A stretch of 64,000 bases of DNA. It comes from MPNP01 sp965116235. Its GTDB lineage: Bacteria; Pseudomonadota; Alphaproteobacteria; Rhodobacterales; Rhodobacteraceae. The stretch is taken from assembly GCA_965116235.1 (NCBI GenBank), contig OZ220496.1, positions 124,001 to 188,000 of the forward strand, given 5' to 3'. Position numbers and translations under genes: made by a program. Numbering within the stretch: position 1 is the first letter of the stretch; each line of letters starts with the position of its first letter. Of this stretch, positions 1-8,653 are shown one piece after another. Under the pieces are notes generated by a model. That model was not told the origin of the DNA. It worked only from the letters and a program-made list of their open reading frames with translations, and ran no database searches.

Positions 1-1
1 G

Positions 2-2686
2 GATACCGGCAGTTACTACACGCCGGCAAATCTTGTGCGCCTTGTCGTCGAAGAGACGCTTGATCCTTTAGTGCAGGCGGCTCATGAGAATTTTGCCCAA
101 GTAGCTCAAAAACCCGATGGCGGCGAAAAGACACGGCAACTGCACGAGCTTGACCCGGCCACTCGACTGCTGAACCTCAAGATTTGTGATCCGGCAATGG
201 GATCAGGTCATTTCCTGGTTTATCTGGTCGATTATCTGGCCGACCGTGTGATTGCAGCCTTGGACCATGCAGCCGAGGTGATCCAACATCACGAGTCGCC
301 TTTGGGAGAACTTATTGCCGGTGTGCGGGAGATGATTGTCAGGAATGCCAAGGAAGGAAACTGGTACGTTGATCCGGACCAGCTGGACGACCGACACATC
401 ATTCGGCGGATGGTTCTGAAATGTTGCATCTACGGGGTCGACCGGAATCCGCTGGCCGTCGAACTGACCAAGGTTTCGCTCTGGCTCCACACCCTGACGG
501 CTGGTGCACCGCTAAGTTTTCTTGATCATCATCTGCGGTGTGGGGACAGCCTGTTCGGATCATGGGTCGATAAAACTCAAGCCAAGGCCGGACAGGGACG
601 CGCTCTTTTTCTGGACGATCCGATTCACCGAGCCTTGGCGACCGTTGGCAGAATGCAGGAAATATCGACCCTGACGGATGCCGAGCTGGAAGAAGCACAA
701 CGGTCGGCATCGCTGTTCAGGACTGTGGAAGAGAAAACCAAACCACTCAACTGTTTCATGTCCATGCTCATGGCCTTTGAGTGGATGCAGGTTCCTCGGG
801 ATGGAAAGGACGGGACAGCTATCGAGTATTGGCTTGACGGCATATATGGCGACCCTGTCGACATAGCGTTGAATGGCCTGTCGACAGAAGAAGACAAGGC
901 GACAAATAACAAGGATGCCCGACACCGGTTTGTCAGACTTCGTGACAAGGCCTTGTCAATCATTGAAGCCGAGCGGTTTCTGCACTGGCAGGTGACGTTT
1001 CCCGGTGTTTGGTTCGACTGGGAAGGCGGAAGAACAGGAGGGTTTGACGCCATTGTCGGCAATCCCCCTTGGGACCGCATCGAACTGCAACGGACCAAAT
1101 GGTTTGAACAACGGCGGCCAGAAATTGCCCGAGCCTCAAACGACACTGTCAGGCGCAAAATGATCGCCCGGCTGGAACAGGATGGAGATCCCCTGCATAA
1201 CGAGTACAACCAAGCGTATGAACGATCAAAAAGAATTCGGACCATAGCTCGCAACAGTGGTGACTACCCTCTCCTGGCGGGAACCAACCTTTATTCGCTT
1301 TTTGTCGAACGGGCGATGGCTCTGGTTCATCCGGGCGGCATGATTGGACTCTTGACGCCCTCAGGAATCGCTGGAGACAAGAATGCATCCCAGTTCTTCA
1401 GCGAGGTGGCCACTTCAGGACGATTGAAGTCCCTCTACGATTTCCAGAACAAGGGACGGAACGGTCATTTTTTCCCAGACGTGCACAACAGCTTCAAGTT
1501 CTGCGCTTTCGTTGCGAGCCCTTCACCACTCCCACAACCCGCTCGGTTGGGTTTCTTCCTTGACTCTGTCACCGACATTTCTGATCCAGATCGCTGTTTT
1601 TCCCTGACCCCTGCTGATTTTGCCCGCGTCAATCCGAATACTCGAACCGCACCGGTCTTCAGGAGTCGTCGCGACGCCGAATTGACCGCCGCAATCTATG
1701 CCCGCCTCCCCGTGCTGGTTGACCGAGCAGCAGGACAGGACAACAAGGCGTGGCCGGTACTGTATTCTACAATGTTCCAGATGTCCAACGATTCCAGCCT
1801 GTTTCGCACGGTCCAGGAACTTGAAGAGGAGGAAAGCGCTTTTCCCGTGACCGGCAATCGCTACGACAGCCCCAATGGCCAATGGGTACCATTGTACGAG
1901 GGCAAGATGGTGCAGGCTTACGATCACCGGGCTGCTGGCATCACTGTTGATCCAACAAACTTGCTTCGACAGGGACAAAAGGATGAGGTATCAGGGGAAC
2001 ACGAAAATCCGGACTGGTCTCCTTTGCCACGCTACTGGGTTCGAAACGATACGTGCAATTGGCCGAATGGTGCGACATCCCTTCTTGCTTTCAAGGATGT
2101 GACGTCCCCGACCAACTCCCGTACCATGATTGCCGCCATGATTCCCCGGGCCGGGGCCGGACACACGCTGCCTCTTCTCGTAGGAGAAGACGGCATGGCT
2201 CTACCCGGCCCAACGGCTGTATTGTGCCTTGCCAACCTGAATTCATTGCCGTTTGATTATGTTGCACGACAAAAGGTGCCGGGGGTACATCTGAGCAAGT
2301 ACATCGTCGAGCAGTTGCCTGTCGTGCCACCAGACCGCTATGGTGAAGTGCAGTTTGGATCCAAAACGGCGGCAGAAATCGTCAATGCCGATGTGCTAGA
2401 ACTGACTTATACAGCACGTGACATGGCAAGCTTTGCCCAAGAAATGGGTCTTGTCAACGCCGATGGTACCGTGAGAGAGCCATTCAGATGGGATGAAGAG
2501 CGGCGGCGGCAGTTGCGGACTCGGCTTGATGCGGTCCACTTTCACCTCTACGGCATCACTGAACGCGATGACGTTCGTTATGTATACTCGACTTTTTCGT
2601 CCATTCCCGAAGCCGACTGCGATCTGTGTCTGGCCTGGATGAACGCCTTGGACGCAGGCCAGCCGGATGCGGACATCAGAGGCTGA
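2..2686 (+). CDS. Large N6-adenine-type DNA methyltransferase (Eco57I/PglX/DrmMI-like), 3' part
   Basis: The reading frame is open from base 2, so the gene starts outside the window; 894 residues are visible. Near the left edge the frame reads GSYYTP, the usual opening of type IIG/PglX-like methyltransferases. The SAM-binding motif I is CDPAMGSGHFL (about residue 60 of the visible part), a second conserved block is VDRNPLAVELTKVSLWL, and the catalytic motif IV is VGNPPWDR (about residue 345). NPPW is typical of enzymes that methylate exocyclic adenine nitrogen. The long C-terminal half probably carries target recognition. Seen: methylase motifs. Inferred: part of a restriction, BREX or DISARM-type system whose other genes lie to the left. 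Whether a nuclease domain is fused cannot be seen. A GGCTGA/TCAGCC stem-loop at 2681-2700 overlaps the stop. Confidence 0.85.
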   Translation, partial: DTGSYYTPANLVRLVVEETLDPLVQAAHENFAQVAQKPDGGEKTRQLHELDPATRLLNLKICDPAMGSGHFLVYLVDYLADRVIAALDHAAEVIQHHESPLGELIAGVREMIVRNAKEGNWYVDPDQLDDRHIIRRMVLKCCIYGVDRNPLAVELTKVSLWLHTLTAGAPLSFLDHHLRCGDSLFGSWVDKTQAKAGQGRALFLDDPIHRALATVGRMQEISTLTDAELEEAQRSASLFRTVEEKTKPLNCFMSMLMAFEWMQVPRDGKDGTAIEYWLDGIYGDPVDIALNGLSTEEDKATNNKDARHRFVRLRDKALSIIEAERFLHWQVTFPGVWFDWEGGRTGGFDAIVGNPPWDRIELQRTKWFEQRRPEIARASNDTVRRKMIARLEQDGDPLHNEYNQAYERSKRIRTIARNSGDYPLLAGTNLYSLFVERAMALVHPGGMIGLLTPSGIAGDKNASQFFSEVATSGRLKSLYDFQNKGRNGHFFPDVHNSFKFCAFVASPSPLPQPARLGFFLDSVTDISDPDRCFSLTPADFARVNPNTRTAPVFRSRRDAELTAAIYARLPVLVDRAAGQDNKAWPVLYSTMFQMSNDSSLFRTVQELEEEESAFPVTGNRYDSPNGQWVPLYEGKMVQAYDHRAAGITVDPTNLLRQGQKDEVSGEHENPDWSPLPRYWVRNDTCNWPNGATSLLAFKDVTSPTNSRTMIAAMIPRAGAGHTLPLLVGEDGMALPGPTAVLCLANLNSLPFDYVARQKVPGVHLSKYIVEQLPVVPPDRYGEVQFGSKTAAEIVNADVLELTYTARDMASFAQEMGLVNADGTVREPFRWDEERRRQLRTRLDAVHFHLYGITERDDVRYVYSTFSSIPEADCDLCLAWMNALDAGQPDADIRG

Positions 2687-2904
2687 TGTCGGCGTCAGCC
2701 CGCGTGAGAGCCGGACTTGAAATCGCCTGATCCTTTCGGAGGTGATCACGTCAGCAAAAAAAGCCATCTGAACAACTTGAGGCCATTCTATCACAAGCAG
2801 CGGACAAGCAGTTGTGATCGAGACCCGACCGTCTTCGTTTGCGGCTACTACAGCGATCAGAACACCACGCGATTGAACGTGCTGCGAGTATGGTAAAAGG
2901 TCTT

Positions 2905-3870
2905 TCAGGTCACCCGATTGGGTGGGTTGCCATCTGCGAAGAAGGCAGACAGGTTATCGAGGGTCATCATGCCCATATCCTCTCTGACCGCAAGCACTGA
3001 CGTTCCGAGATGGGGAAGCAGAACAACGTTGTCCATCACCTTCAATGCGTCTGGAACCTCCGGCTCATGCTCATAAACATCCAGGCCCGCTCCCGCAATC
3101 TGTTTGGTTTCAAGGGCATTGATCAATGCAATTTCATTGACAACATCACCACGGGAAACATTGATCAGGACGCCATCAGAGCGCATGGCCGTCAAAAGTT
3201 CTCGGTCAACCAGATGATAAGAGTTGGGACCGCCTCGCACCGCAATGACGACAAAATTCGCCTGTTCGACAACTTCCTCGGCAGAAGTCAACTGCTTCGC
3301 GACCACGCCGGGGTCAGCAACTCTTGAGCGATTGTGAAAGACAACCTTCATGTCGAAACCGGCCTGACACCTCTTGGCAACAGCCTTGCCAATGCTTCCC
3401 ATCCCTATGACTCCAAGGGTTTGTCCAGTTACATGAGTGCCCAGCATCTGGCTTGGGTGCCAGCCTGTCCACTTGTTGGCTCTGACTATCCGGTCACCTT
3501 CCGCCGTTCGGCGTGCTGTCATCAATATCAACGCCACGGCAATATCAGCTGTGGCATCAGTCACAGCACCTGGCGTGTTGGTTACGACAACCCCTTTCCC
3601 CTCGGCCGCATCTACATCTATATGATTATAGCCGGCACCAAAATTAGCCAGAATTTTGCATCGCGGACGATCAACACGACTGAACGTCCCGGCGCCGAAG
3701 TCATCGCCTAGAGTTGGAACGATTGCATCATATGCTTCCAAGCTCTGCACGGCCTCATCTACCGACATGGGTGCTGGAGATTCACGGAAAGTCAAGTCAT
3801 AACGGCTTTCGGCCACGGACATCACGCTTTGAGGAAGAATCCGAGTGATCAACAATTTGGGGGAAGTCAT
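2905..3870 (-). CDS. D-isomer-specific 2-hydroxyacid dehydrogenase (glyoxylate/hydroxypyruvate reductase-like)
   Basis: This 321-residue protein has the standard length and layout of the family: a substrate-binding domain split around a central NAD(P)-binding Rossmann domain. The nucleotide motif is GVIGMGSIGKAVAKR (about residues 152-166), followed by HNRSR, which suggests NADP preference. The catalytic Arg is in AVRGGPN, and the Glu and His in DVYEHEPEVP and LLPHLGTS. The likely reaction is NAD(P)H-dependent reduction of glyoxylate, hydroxypyruvate or a related 2-oxoacid in the cytosol. It is last in a minus-strand cluster with ybjN-like, proC and csaA genes; its ATG shares one base with the csaA stop (TGATG), so the two are probably translationally coupled. 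The exact substrate cannot be read from the sequence. Confidence 0.88.
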   Translation of the reverse strand: MTSPKLLITRILPQSVMSVAESRYDLTFRESPAPMSVDEAVQSLEAYDAIVPTLGDDFGAGTFSRVDRPRCKILANFGAGYNHIDVDAAEGKGVVVTNTPGAVTDATADIAVALILMTARRTAEGDRIVRANKWTGWHPSQMLGTHVTGQTLGVIGMGSIGKAVAKRCQAGFDMKVVFHNRSRVADPGVVAKQLTSAEEVVEQANFVVIAVRGGPNSYHLVDRELLTAMRSDGVLINVSRGDVVNEIALINALETKQIAGAGLDVYEHEPEVPDALKVMDNVVLLPHLGTSVLAVREDMGMMTLDNLSAFFADGNPPNRVT

Positions 3871-4208
3871 CAGTACAACCGACCTCCAACGGTAACATCA
3901 TAATCCGGCCGAATCAGCACAACCTCATTATTCTCGTCCGGAACGCCGAGAATCAAGACCTCCGACATGAACTTGCCGATTTGCCTTGGAGGGAAATTGA
4001 CCACGGCCATTATCTGCCGGCCCATGAGATCTTCAGGTGTATAATTTCTGGTTATTTGCGCCGAACTTTTTCGAATGCCAATCTCCGGGCCAAAATCCAC
4101 CCAAACCTTGTATGCCGGCTTGCGAGCTTTGGGATAGGGTTCCACGCGCGTGACTTGCCCGACCCGAATGTCAACTTGCAGAAAATCATCAAACTTTATT
4201 TGGCTCAT
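3870..4208 (-). CDS. csaA: CsaA-like tRNA-binding-domain protein
   Basis: The protein has 112 residues, about the normal CsaA length. It is a single OB-fold of the EMAP-II/Trbp111 type. The conserved opening DFLQVDIRVGQVTRVEPYP and the central IMAVVNFPPRQIGKFMSEV are diagnostic, as is the late EVLILGVPDE. Members bind tRNA-like folds as homodimers, and some have been described as export-related chaperones; the biological role is uncertain. I chose the start at MSQIKF because earlier in-frame codons lie inside proC and the family begins here. The start overlaps the end of proC by 20 bases and the stop overlaps the next dehydrogenase by one base. Confidence 0.85.
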   Translation of the reverse strand: MSQIKFDDFLQVDIRVGQVTRVEPYPKARKPAYKVWVDFGPEIGIRKSSAQITRNYTPEDLMGRQIMAVVNFPPRQIGKFMSEVLILGVPDENNEVVLIRPDYDVTVGGRLY

Positions 4209-5013
4209 TCTTCTTCCCCAGTTCCCGGCTTCGCGCGACCGCTGCACGAACGGTCTTGCCTATCAGTTGTTCAAGACCATTCTCCTCGTTCATGAGATAT
4301 CTTAATCCCGCTTCGGTTGTCCCATTGGGAGAGGTCACATTGATTCGAAGCTGTTCCGGCGTTTCTTTCGCCTGTCGGGCCAGTTCACCGGCTCCAATTA
4401 CCGTGCTTATGACCAGTTTCTTGCTCACTTCGGGGAGCAGCCCTTCATTAATTCCAGCCTTGATCATTGCCTCAATGAGATTGAAGACATAAGCCGGCCC
4501 GGACCCCGAAACACCAGTTACAACGTCAAGCAAACTTTCCGAATCAACCTGGACGGTTTCACCAACTGCACCTAGCAGTTTCCCTGCCCCCGAAAGATGC
4601 CCAGGCCTCGCGTTCTCATTGCCAACCAGAGCGGATATCCCCTTGCTCACCGCTGCCGGCGTATTGGGCATGGCTCGTACGACGGGTGTTTGGGAACCCA
4701 AAATTCTTTCAAATTGTTCACATCTAATACCGGCCACAATGGAGAGAATCACGGTTGGACCGTCACCATAGTGGGTGATCTGAACAAGTGCCTGTTCTAT
4801 CAACTGGGGCTTTACTGCAACGACGCAAAACTCGGGCTGCCAGTCCGCAGGCTCTTCGTTCAACCGGGTTCCAAGCGACTTGAGCCACTCGGTCGGATTG
4901 GGTTCAATGACATAAACTGCCCCCGGCTTCAGCCCTCCTTGCAACCATCCGGCAAGCAGGGCCGAACCCATTTTTCCGCAACCCAATAGTGTTAGCGAGT
5001 TCACCTCAGTCAT
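4189..5013 (-). CDS. proC: Pyrroline-5-carboxylate reductase
   Basis: The 274-residue enzyme catalyses the last step of proline synthesis, NAD(P)H-dependent reduction of 1-pyrroline-5-carboxylate. The N-terminal Rossmann motif is LLGCGKMGSALLAGW. The C-terminal ProC signature region contains SGSGPAYVFNLIEA and the later VTSPNGTTEAGL, both characteristic of the active-site and dimer domain. Length and motif order match the family. An in-frame ATG lies two codons earlier (5019); MTEVNS is preferred because a purine-rich stretch precedes it. It lies between the ybjN-like gene and csaA in a same-strand cluster, an arrangement common in alphaproteobacteria. Confidence 0.93.
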   Translation of the reverse strand: MTEVNSLTLLGCGKMGSALLAGWLQGGLKPGAVYVIEPNPTEWLKSLGTRLNEEPADWQPEFCVVAVKPQLIEQALVQITHYGDGPTVILSIVAGIRCEQFERILGSQTPVVRAMPNTPAAVSKGISALVGNENARPGHLSGAGKLLGAVGETVQVDSESLLDVVTGVSGSGPAYVFNLIEAMIKAGINEGLLPEVSKKLVISTVIGAGELARQAKETPEQLRINVTSPNGTTEAGLRYLMNEENGLEQLIGKTVRAAVARSRELGKKNEPNKV

Positions 5014-5035
5014 ACCCATCCGGAAAAACAAACGG

Positions 5036-5539
5036 CTAGGCTGTTCCCAACACCTCGGTAATTGCCATTTTCAAGGCCAGATCCATATCGTTTTCTCCGT
5101 AGTTGACCATTTGCATGGCCGGGAAATACTTCTCACAATTGCTCACGGCAAGGGTGAGCAGGCGTTCCAAGTTCCTCCATTCGATTCGCTCAAGAGCGTA
5201 TAGCTGCATTTGGTCGCGGTAAACGACTTTATCGTAATCCGAGCACAGAAAGAAGACTCCGCTTGGCGACCGCCGGTTGATCCTGTTCAGCAACATATGC
5301 AATTTCGGTTCCCTCTTCTTTCGGGGCTTCAAGTCAAGGCTGCATGCCAAGTGCATCACCTTATCCTGATGATTCAAGGCCACCGAAATCGTATATATTC
5401 GCCAATTGCCCTCAATGACGATCAGGGCCAGATCATCATCAACCCATTCAAACCGCCAGTCGTTCTCCTCGGCCAGAAACTCGTAGAAATAAAACAGGTC
5501 GCTATAACTCGTCGACCAATCTCGCGCTGATTCGGACAT
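5036..5539 (-). CDS. YbjN-domain protein
   Basis: The 167-residue protein belongs to the YbjN family (bacterial sensory transduction regulator domain). It has the alphaproteobacterial form: an N-terminal FLAEENDWRFEWVDDD segment, alternating beta strands (ALIVIEGNWRIYTISVAL), and a C-terminal helical pair ending in ALKMAITEVLGTA. YbjN proteins have a chaperone-like fold (resembling type III secretion chaperones); no enzymatic function is established. The ATG at 5539 is preceded by GAAGAGAG at suitable spacing. It is first in the ybjN-proC-csaA-dehydrogenase cluster, separated from proC by about 20 bases. Confidence 0.8.
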   Translation of the reverse strand: MSESARDWSTSYSDLFYFYEFLAEENDWRFEWVDDDLALIVIEGNWRIYTISVALNHQDKVMHLACSLDLKPRKKREPKLHMLLNRINRRSPSGVFFLCSDYDKVVYRDQMQLYALERIEWRNLERLLTLAVSNCEKYFPAMQMVNYGENDMDLALKMAITEVLGTA

Positions 5540-5840
5540 GATACTGCTCTCTTCCAATGTTCAAGCCCGTTATTGTTTTTCGGTGGCTTGATAAATTCTT
5601 TGTCTGCACGGCCCTTTTAATTCAGGGAAGCAAGTTTGTAAAGAGATATTGTCGGCGGGTTGTAATTTTCGTTAGCGAACCCAATGCCGATATTCGGCTC
5701 TATGGTCGCTCCGAAACAGGACAGGCGGAGGCTAGCCAAAACCATATTGCCTAAATCGCAACCGTTGCCGTCCCACACTCAGTCCCCTTCCGCAGAATTT
5801 TAAGCTGCTTCAGCCCTAAAACAAATTCAGTAAGGCACTA

Positions 5841-5861
5841 AAGCCCTATGCACGGGGGCTT
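5841..5861 (-). terminator. Possible hairpin downstream of the DUF4145 gene
   Basis: AAGCCC at 5841-5846 pairs with GGGCTT at 5856-5861 around a short loop. On the minus strand it lies just after the stop of the DUF4145 gene at 5868, and the second arm ends in CTTT. The stem is short and the T-run weak, so this is tentative. The rest of 5540-5867 shows no convincing gene. Confidence 0.35.
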
Positions 5862-5867
5862 GAAATG

Positions 5868-6482
5868 TTAGGGGGAATTGCCATCCCTTCCCCTTTTTTC
5901 TCTTGCAGCCCTCAGTTTTTCAGGGAGAGTAACAACATAGTTCAGAACTAGCTTTGCAAACTCGGACACTTGTTGAGCCTCATCCATCGAAAATGGATTA
6001 TCCTCATGAGCCGCACTGTTTCCCAAAATACGAATCTCATCAGCCCACTCAGCAAGTTCCGAAGTTAAATTCCCGCTTGAGGCAGCCTTCTTGATTAGTT
6101 TGTGCAGGCTACACTGATTATGATCCGGAATAATACGTTTCAGTGCTACTTCCAATGCTTTTCGGAACATCAGTCCGGCAGCATCAAAGTTTTTCTGATG
6201 CAGGTTATCAACGCCTTGAACAAAAAATTTCCTAACGTTCTCAGGTAGATGTTCAGGAATTCCATTGTTGATCTCGGGTAGGATGTATTCAAGACCTTCG
6301 TTTCCGCCATAATCAAAACAACCTACGATCAATCCTTGCCGGCAAAGTCCGCAAACTCCAAAATATTCGTAAATTGTATACATGTTTGTGACATCATAAC
6401 CAGCTTCAACCTTCTTCATTACTTCAATCGCAACACCTGAAGCACCGCATCTTGTACATCTCTCAATCCGGAATTGGTCCAT
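5868..6482 (-). CDS. DUF4145-domain protein with N-terminal zinc ribbon
   Basis: The 204-residue protein opens with a CTRCGASGV knuckle followed about 30 residues later by CGLCRQG, a probable four-cysteine zinc ribbon. The C-terminal half is a DUF4145 helical bundle: NFDAAGLMFRKALEVALK, then LHKLIKKAASSG and the diagnostic LGNSAAHED. DUF4145 occurs alone and fused to restriction-enzyme R subunits; its biochemical function is not known. The start is at MDQFRIERC; an earlier in-frame start would add an unconserved leader. The gene stands alone between core genes and is flanked by long non-coding stretches on both sides, so it may be a recent insertion between ybjN and ubiK. Confidence 0.75.
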   Translation of the reverse strand: MDQFRIERCTRCGASGVAIEVMKKVEAGYDVTNMYTIYEYFGVCGLCRQGLIVGCFDYGGNEGLEYILPEINNGIPEHLPENVRKFFVQGVDNLHQKNFDAAGLMFRKALEVALKRIIPDHNQCSLHKLIKKAASSGNLTSELAEWADEIRILGNSAAHEDNPFSMDEAQQVSEFAKLVLNYVVTLPEKLRAAREKRGRDGNSP

Positions 6483-7352
6483 TACCGCTTCTCCAGTTTC
6501 TTTCGCTAGCTTCAAGACGACACGTCAAGATGATTGTGAATAGTTCGATTCAATTAGTCCAATTGGCGGCCCCAAAAAAATCTTCAAATTTTTTCGTGCG
6601 GATCATCTAATCGGCCTAACCGATGTCTTTCACACCATTTTCAGATACCATTTTGGGTTTCCAAAACGACTTTTGACTCCAAAATAAAACACTCAAGCAA
6701 AACTGTGAGTACTCCCAACCCTACAAGCAGCGTATCAATGTCATAAACCTAAATGCCGGCCTACCAAGAAACCGATACGATAGATCTTCTTTCCTACTCC
6801 CAAGTAGTTTGTAAGTATTTCAGCTACCGGGGTTCATTTTCTTAAAAACGTTGCAATTGTACAACACTCCGGATATTCCTACCGCCTCATCGTGATAAAA
6901 TGAATGTGCTGATGTTGGTCCTAGCTGAGTTTTGTGAGTTTATGTCAATTCAGGGCTAAATATCCAAACCGGTTTGGATATTTAGGCAGAAGGCAAAAAT
7001 TCCTGTCAAGATTTATCGAGTCGGGGTTTAGGAAATGACTTCAGGACCCAATAAATTCGAAATGAACGAATCCGGGTTACCCGATGTTGATCCCGCTCGT
7101 CGGAATTGGTCAAAACTTCGGGAGCTCAGCCGTGTGGTCACAAGGTGGCTTTCGTTTGGTTCGGGACCTTTAACGCCTCTGATGGATCAAGACAATCCGG
7201 CGAAAAACAACATCTCAGGCCAGTTGATGTTGCTGAAGTTGCCCCCCTCAGGAACCTTGTAAAAGAAATAAAGGCCGGGAAACCGCCTGCGAGTTCTTCC
7301 ATCCCCCTCTACCTCTGATGGATTGGATGACTCTCTAAATTAACAAGACCGC
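6483..7352. other. Long non-coding stretch, AT-rich
   Basis: No convincing gene was found in these 870 bases. The upstream part is AT-rich with many T-runs. The most distinctive element is a 30-base perfect palindrome at 6956-6985. A short open frame at 7035-7262 has no usable ribosome site and overlaps another frame of similar quality, so I did not call it. Confidence 0.5.
6956..6985. repeat. 30-base perfect palindrome (15-base arms, no spacer)
   Basis: The left arm CTAAATATCCAAACC is followed immediately by its exact reverse complement. With no loop, it fits a protein-binding site for a dimer, or part of a mobile-element end, better than a transcription terminator. It lies in a gene-free stretch between the DUF4145 gene and ubiK. 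No obvious regulator gene adjoins it. Confidence 0.7.
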
Positions 7353-7613
7353 TTACTCGCTTTCGTCGTCCTGATTTTGCTTCTCTAATTCGGTAATCCG
7401 TTGTGTCAATGCCTCATTTTCTTCCCGAGCCTTGATGGCCATGGTTCGAACTGCCTCGAATTCCTCGCGGGTAACCAGATCGTTCTTGGCCATCATCCGC
7501 TCAAACATGCCGTTCAGGGCAATTTCAAATTCTTTTTTGGCATCCTGTGCGACACCGGCAGCACTGGTCATCAGCCGGGCAAAATCCTCGAACATCTTGT
7601 TTTGGGTTTGCAT
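7353..7613 (-). CDS. ubiK: UbiK-family ubiquinone biosynthesis accessory factor (YqiC/BMFP)
   Basis: The 86-residue protein has the typical length and architecture: an N-terminal amphipathic helix (MFEDFARLMTSAAGVAQD), a middle helix with LVTREEFEAVRTMA, and a C-terminal coiled coil (ENEALTQRITELEKQ). UbiK proteins form trimers, associate with membranes, and assist aerobic ubiquinone synthesis. The gene diverges from lgt with about 140 bases between, an arrangement often seen in alphaproteobacteria. The last residues are acidic (DDESE). Confidence 0.85.
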   Translation of the reverse strand: MQTQNKMFEDFARLMTSAAGVAQDAKKEFEIALNGMFERMMAKNDLVTREEFEAVRTMAIKAREENEALTQRITELEKQNQDDESE

Positions 7614-7756
7614 AATGTCTCCTTTGAATCCAAATTACAGTCATTACCTTTTCCAGCGGGCGGTCACTTCGAAAAAACACTGCAAAGCGGTTCTCCGGTG
7701 AGCCCGACCAAGGTAGATATAGGTATTCACCACTTCTTTGACAAAGCCACAGGCCC

Positions 7757-8653
7757 ATGCTTCCTGCCATCGTTCTCCCGCCCATCGATCCGGTGCTGTT
7801 TTCTCTGGAGATACTCGGCCTGCCACTTGCCATTCGATGGTATGCTCTGTCCTACATCGCGGGGTTCTTGATTTCATGGCGGTGGTTTATCCACCTTGTC
7901 AGGCAACCGACGTTATGGCCGAACAGCAATCCTCCCATGAGTCCAGACATGCCGGAACGGCTGTTAACCTGGATCATTGTTGGAATCCTTATCGGCGGCA
8001 GAATCGGCTATGTCCTCTTTTATCGTTTTGACTACTTTGTCGATAACCCCATGGAAACGGTCAAAATTTGGACTGGCGGAATGTCCTTCCACGGGGCGGG
8101 TATCGGCATGGTCATTGCCACCATCCTGTTTTGCCAAAAGCACCGGTTTCCTTTGGGCAACACCTTTGATGCCATTGCAATCACCATTACCCCAGGCCTG
8201 TTTCTAGGGCGCCTGGCCAATTTCATCAATGCCGAGCTGTTTGGTCGACCTACGGATGTCGGTTGGGCCGTGGTCTTTCCCGATGGGCCTGCATCCGTAT
8301 GCCATGAGAATGTGAACGAAATTTGTGCCCGACATCCGTCACAACTGTATGAGGCACTACTTGAAGGTTTGGTTCTTGGCGTGGTTCTGGCTGTTTTGGT
8401 CTATCGCTACAGGGCGTTTCATAAACCATGGCTGTTGTCCGGCGCGCTCTTTTTGGGCTACGGCCTTGCTCGGGGATTCGTCGAATTCTTCCGCCAGGCC
8501 GACAGCCAGTTCATCACCGAAATCAACCCGATGGGATACATCATCAGATTTGCCGACTGGGACGGCCTGACCATGGGACAGCTGCTATCCTTGCCAATGA
8601 TCATTGTGGGGCTGTTTTTGATTGTGTACGCAATTCGCCACAGCCGTGTCTGA
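7757..8653 (+). CDS. lgt: Phosphatidylglycerol--prolipoprotein diacylglyceryl transferase
   Basis: The 298-residue inner-membrane enzyme transfers diacylglycerol from phosphatidylglycerol to the lipobox cysteine of prelipoproteins. It has about seven membrane segments, the conserved early arginine block GILIGGRIGYVLFY, MSFHGAGIGM, and the Lgt signature region GRLANFINAELFGRP. The C-terminus contains GYGLARGFVEFFRQAD, the conserved substrate-binding end. Length is normal. It is first in a plus-strand trio with midA and pgeF; its last codons overlap the midA start. The lipoprotein at 61721 in this window would be one of its substrates. Confidence 0.95.
   Translation: MLPAIVLPPIDPVLFSLEILGLPLAIRWYALSYIAGFLISWRWFIHLVRQPTLWPNSNPPMSPDMPERLLTWIIVGILIGGRIGYVLFYRFDYFVDNPMETVKIWTGGMSFHGAGIGMVIATILFCQKHRFPLGNTFDAIAITITPGLFLGRLANFINAELFGRPTDVGWAVVFPDGPASVCHENVNEICARHPSQLYEALLEGLVLGVVLAVLVYRYRAFHKPWLLSGALFLGYGLARGFVEFFRQADSQFITEINPMGYIIRFADWDGLTMGQLLSLPMIIVGLFLIVYAIRHSRV

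Noticed and set aside
7035..7262. 75-codon frame in the 6.5-7.3 kb gap
   Set aside because: Poor start context, overlapping frame of equal quality and no recognisable protein features.
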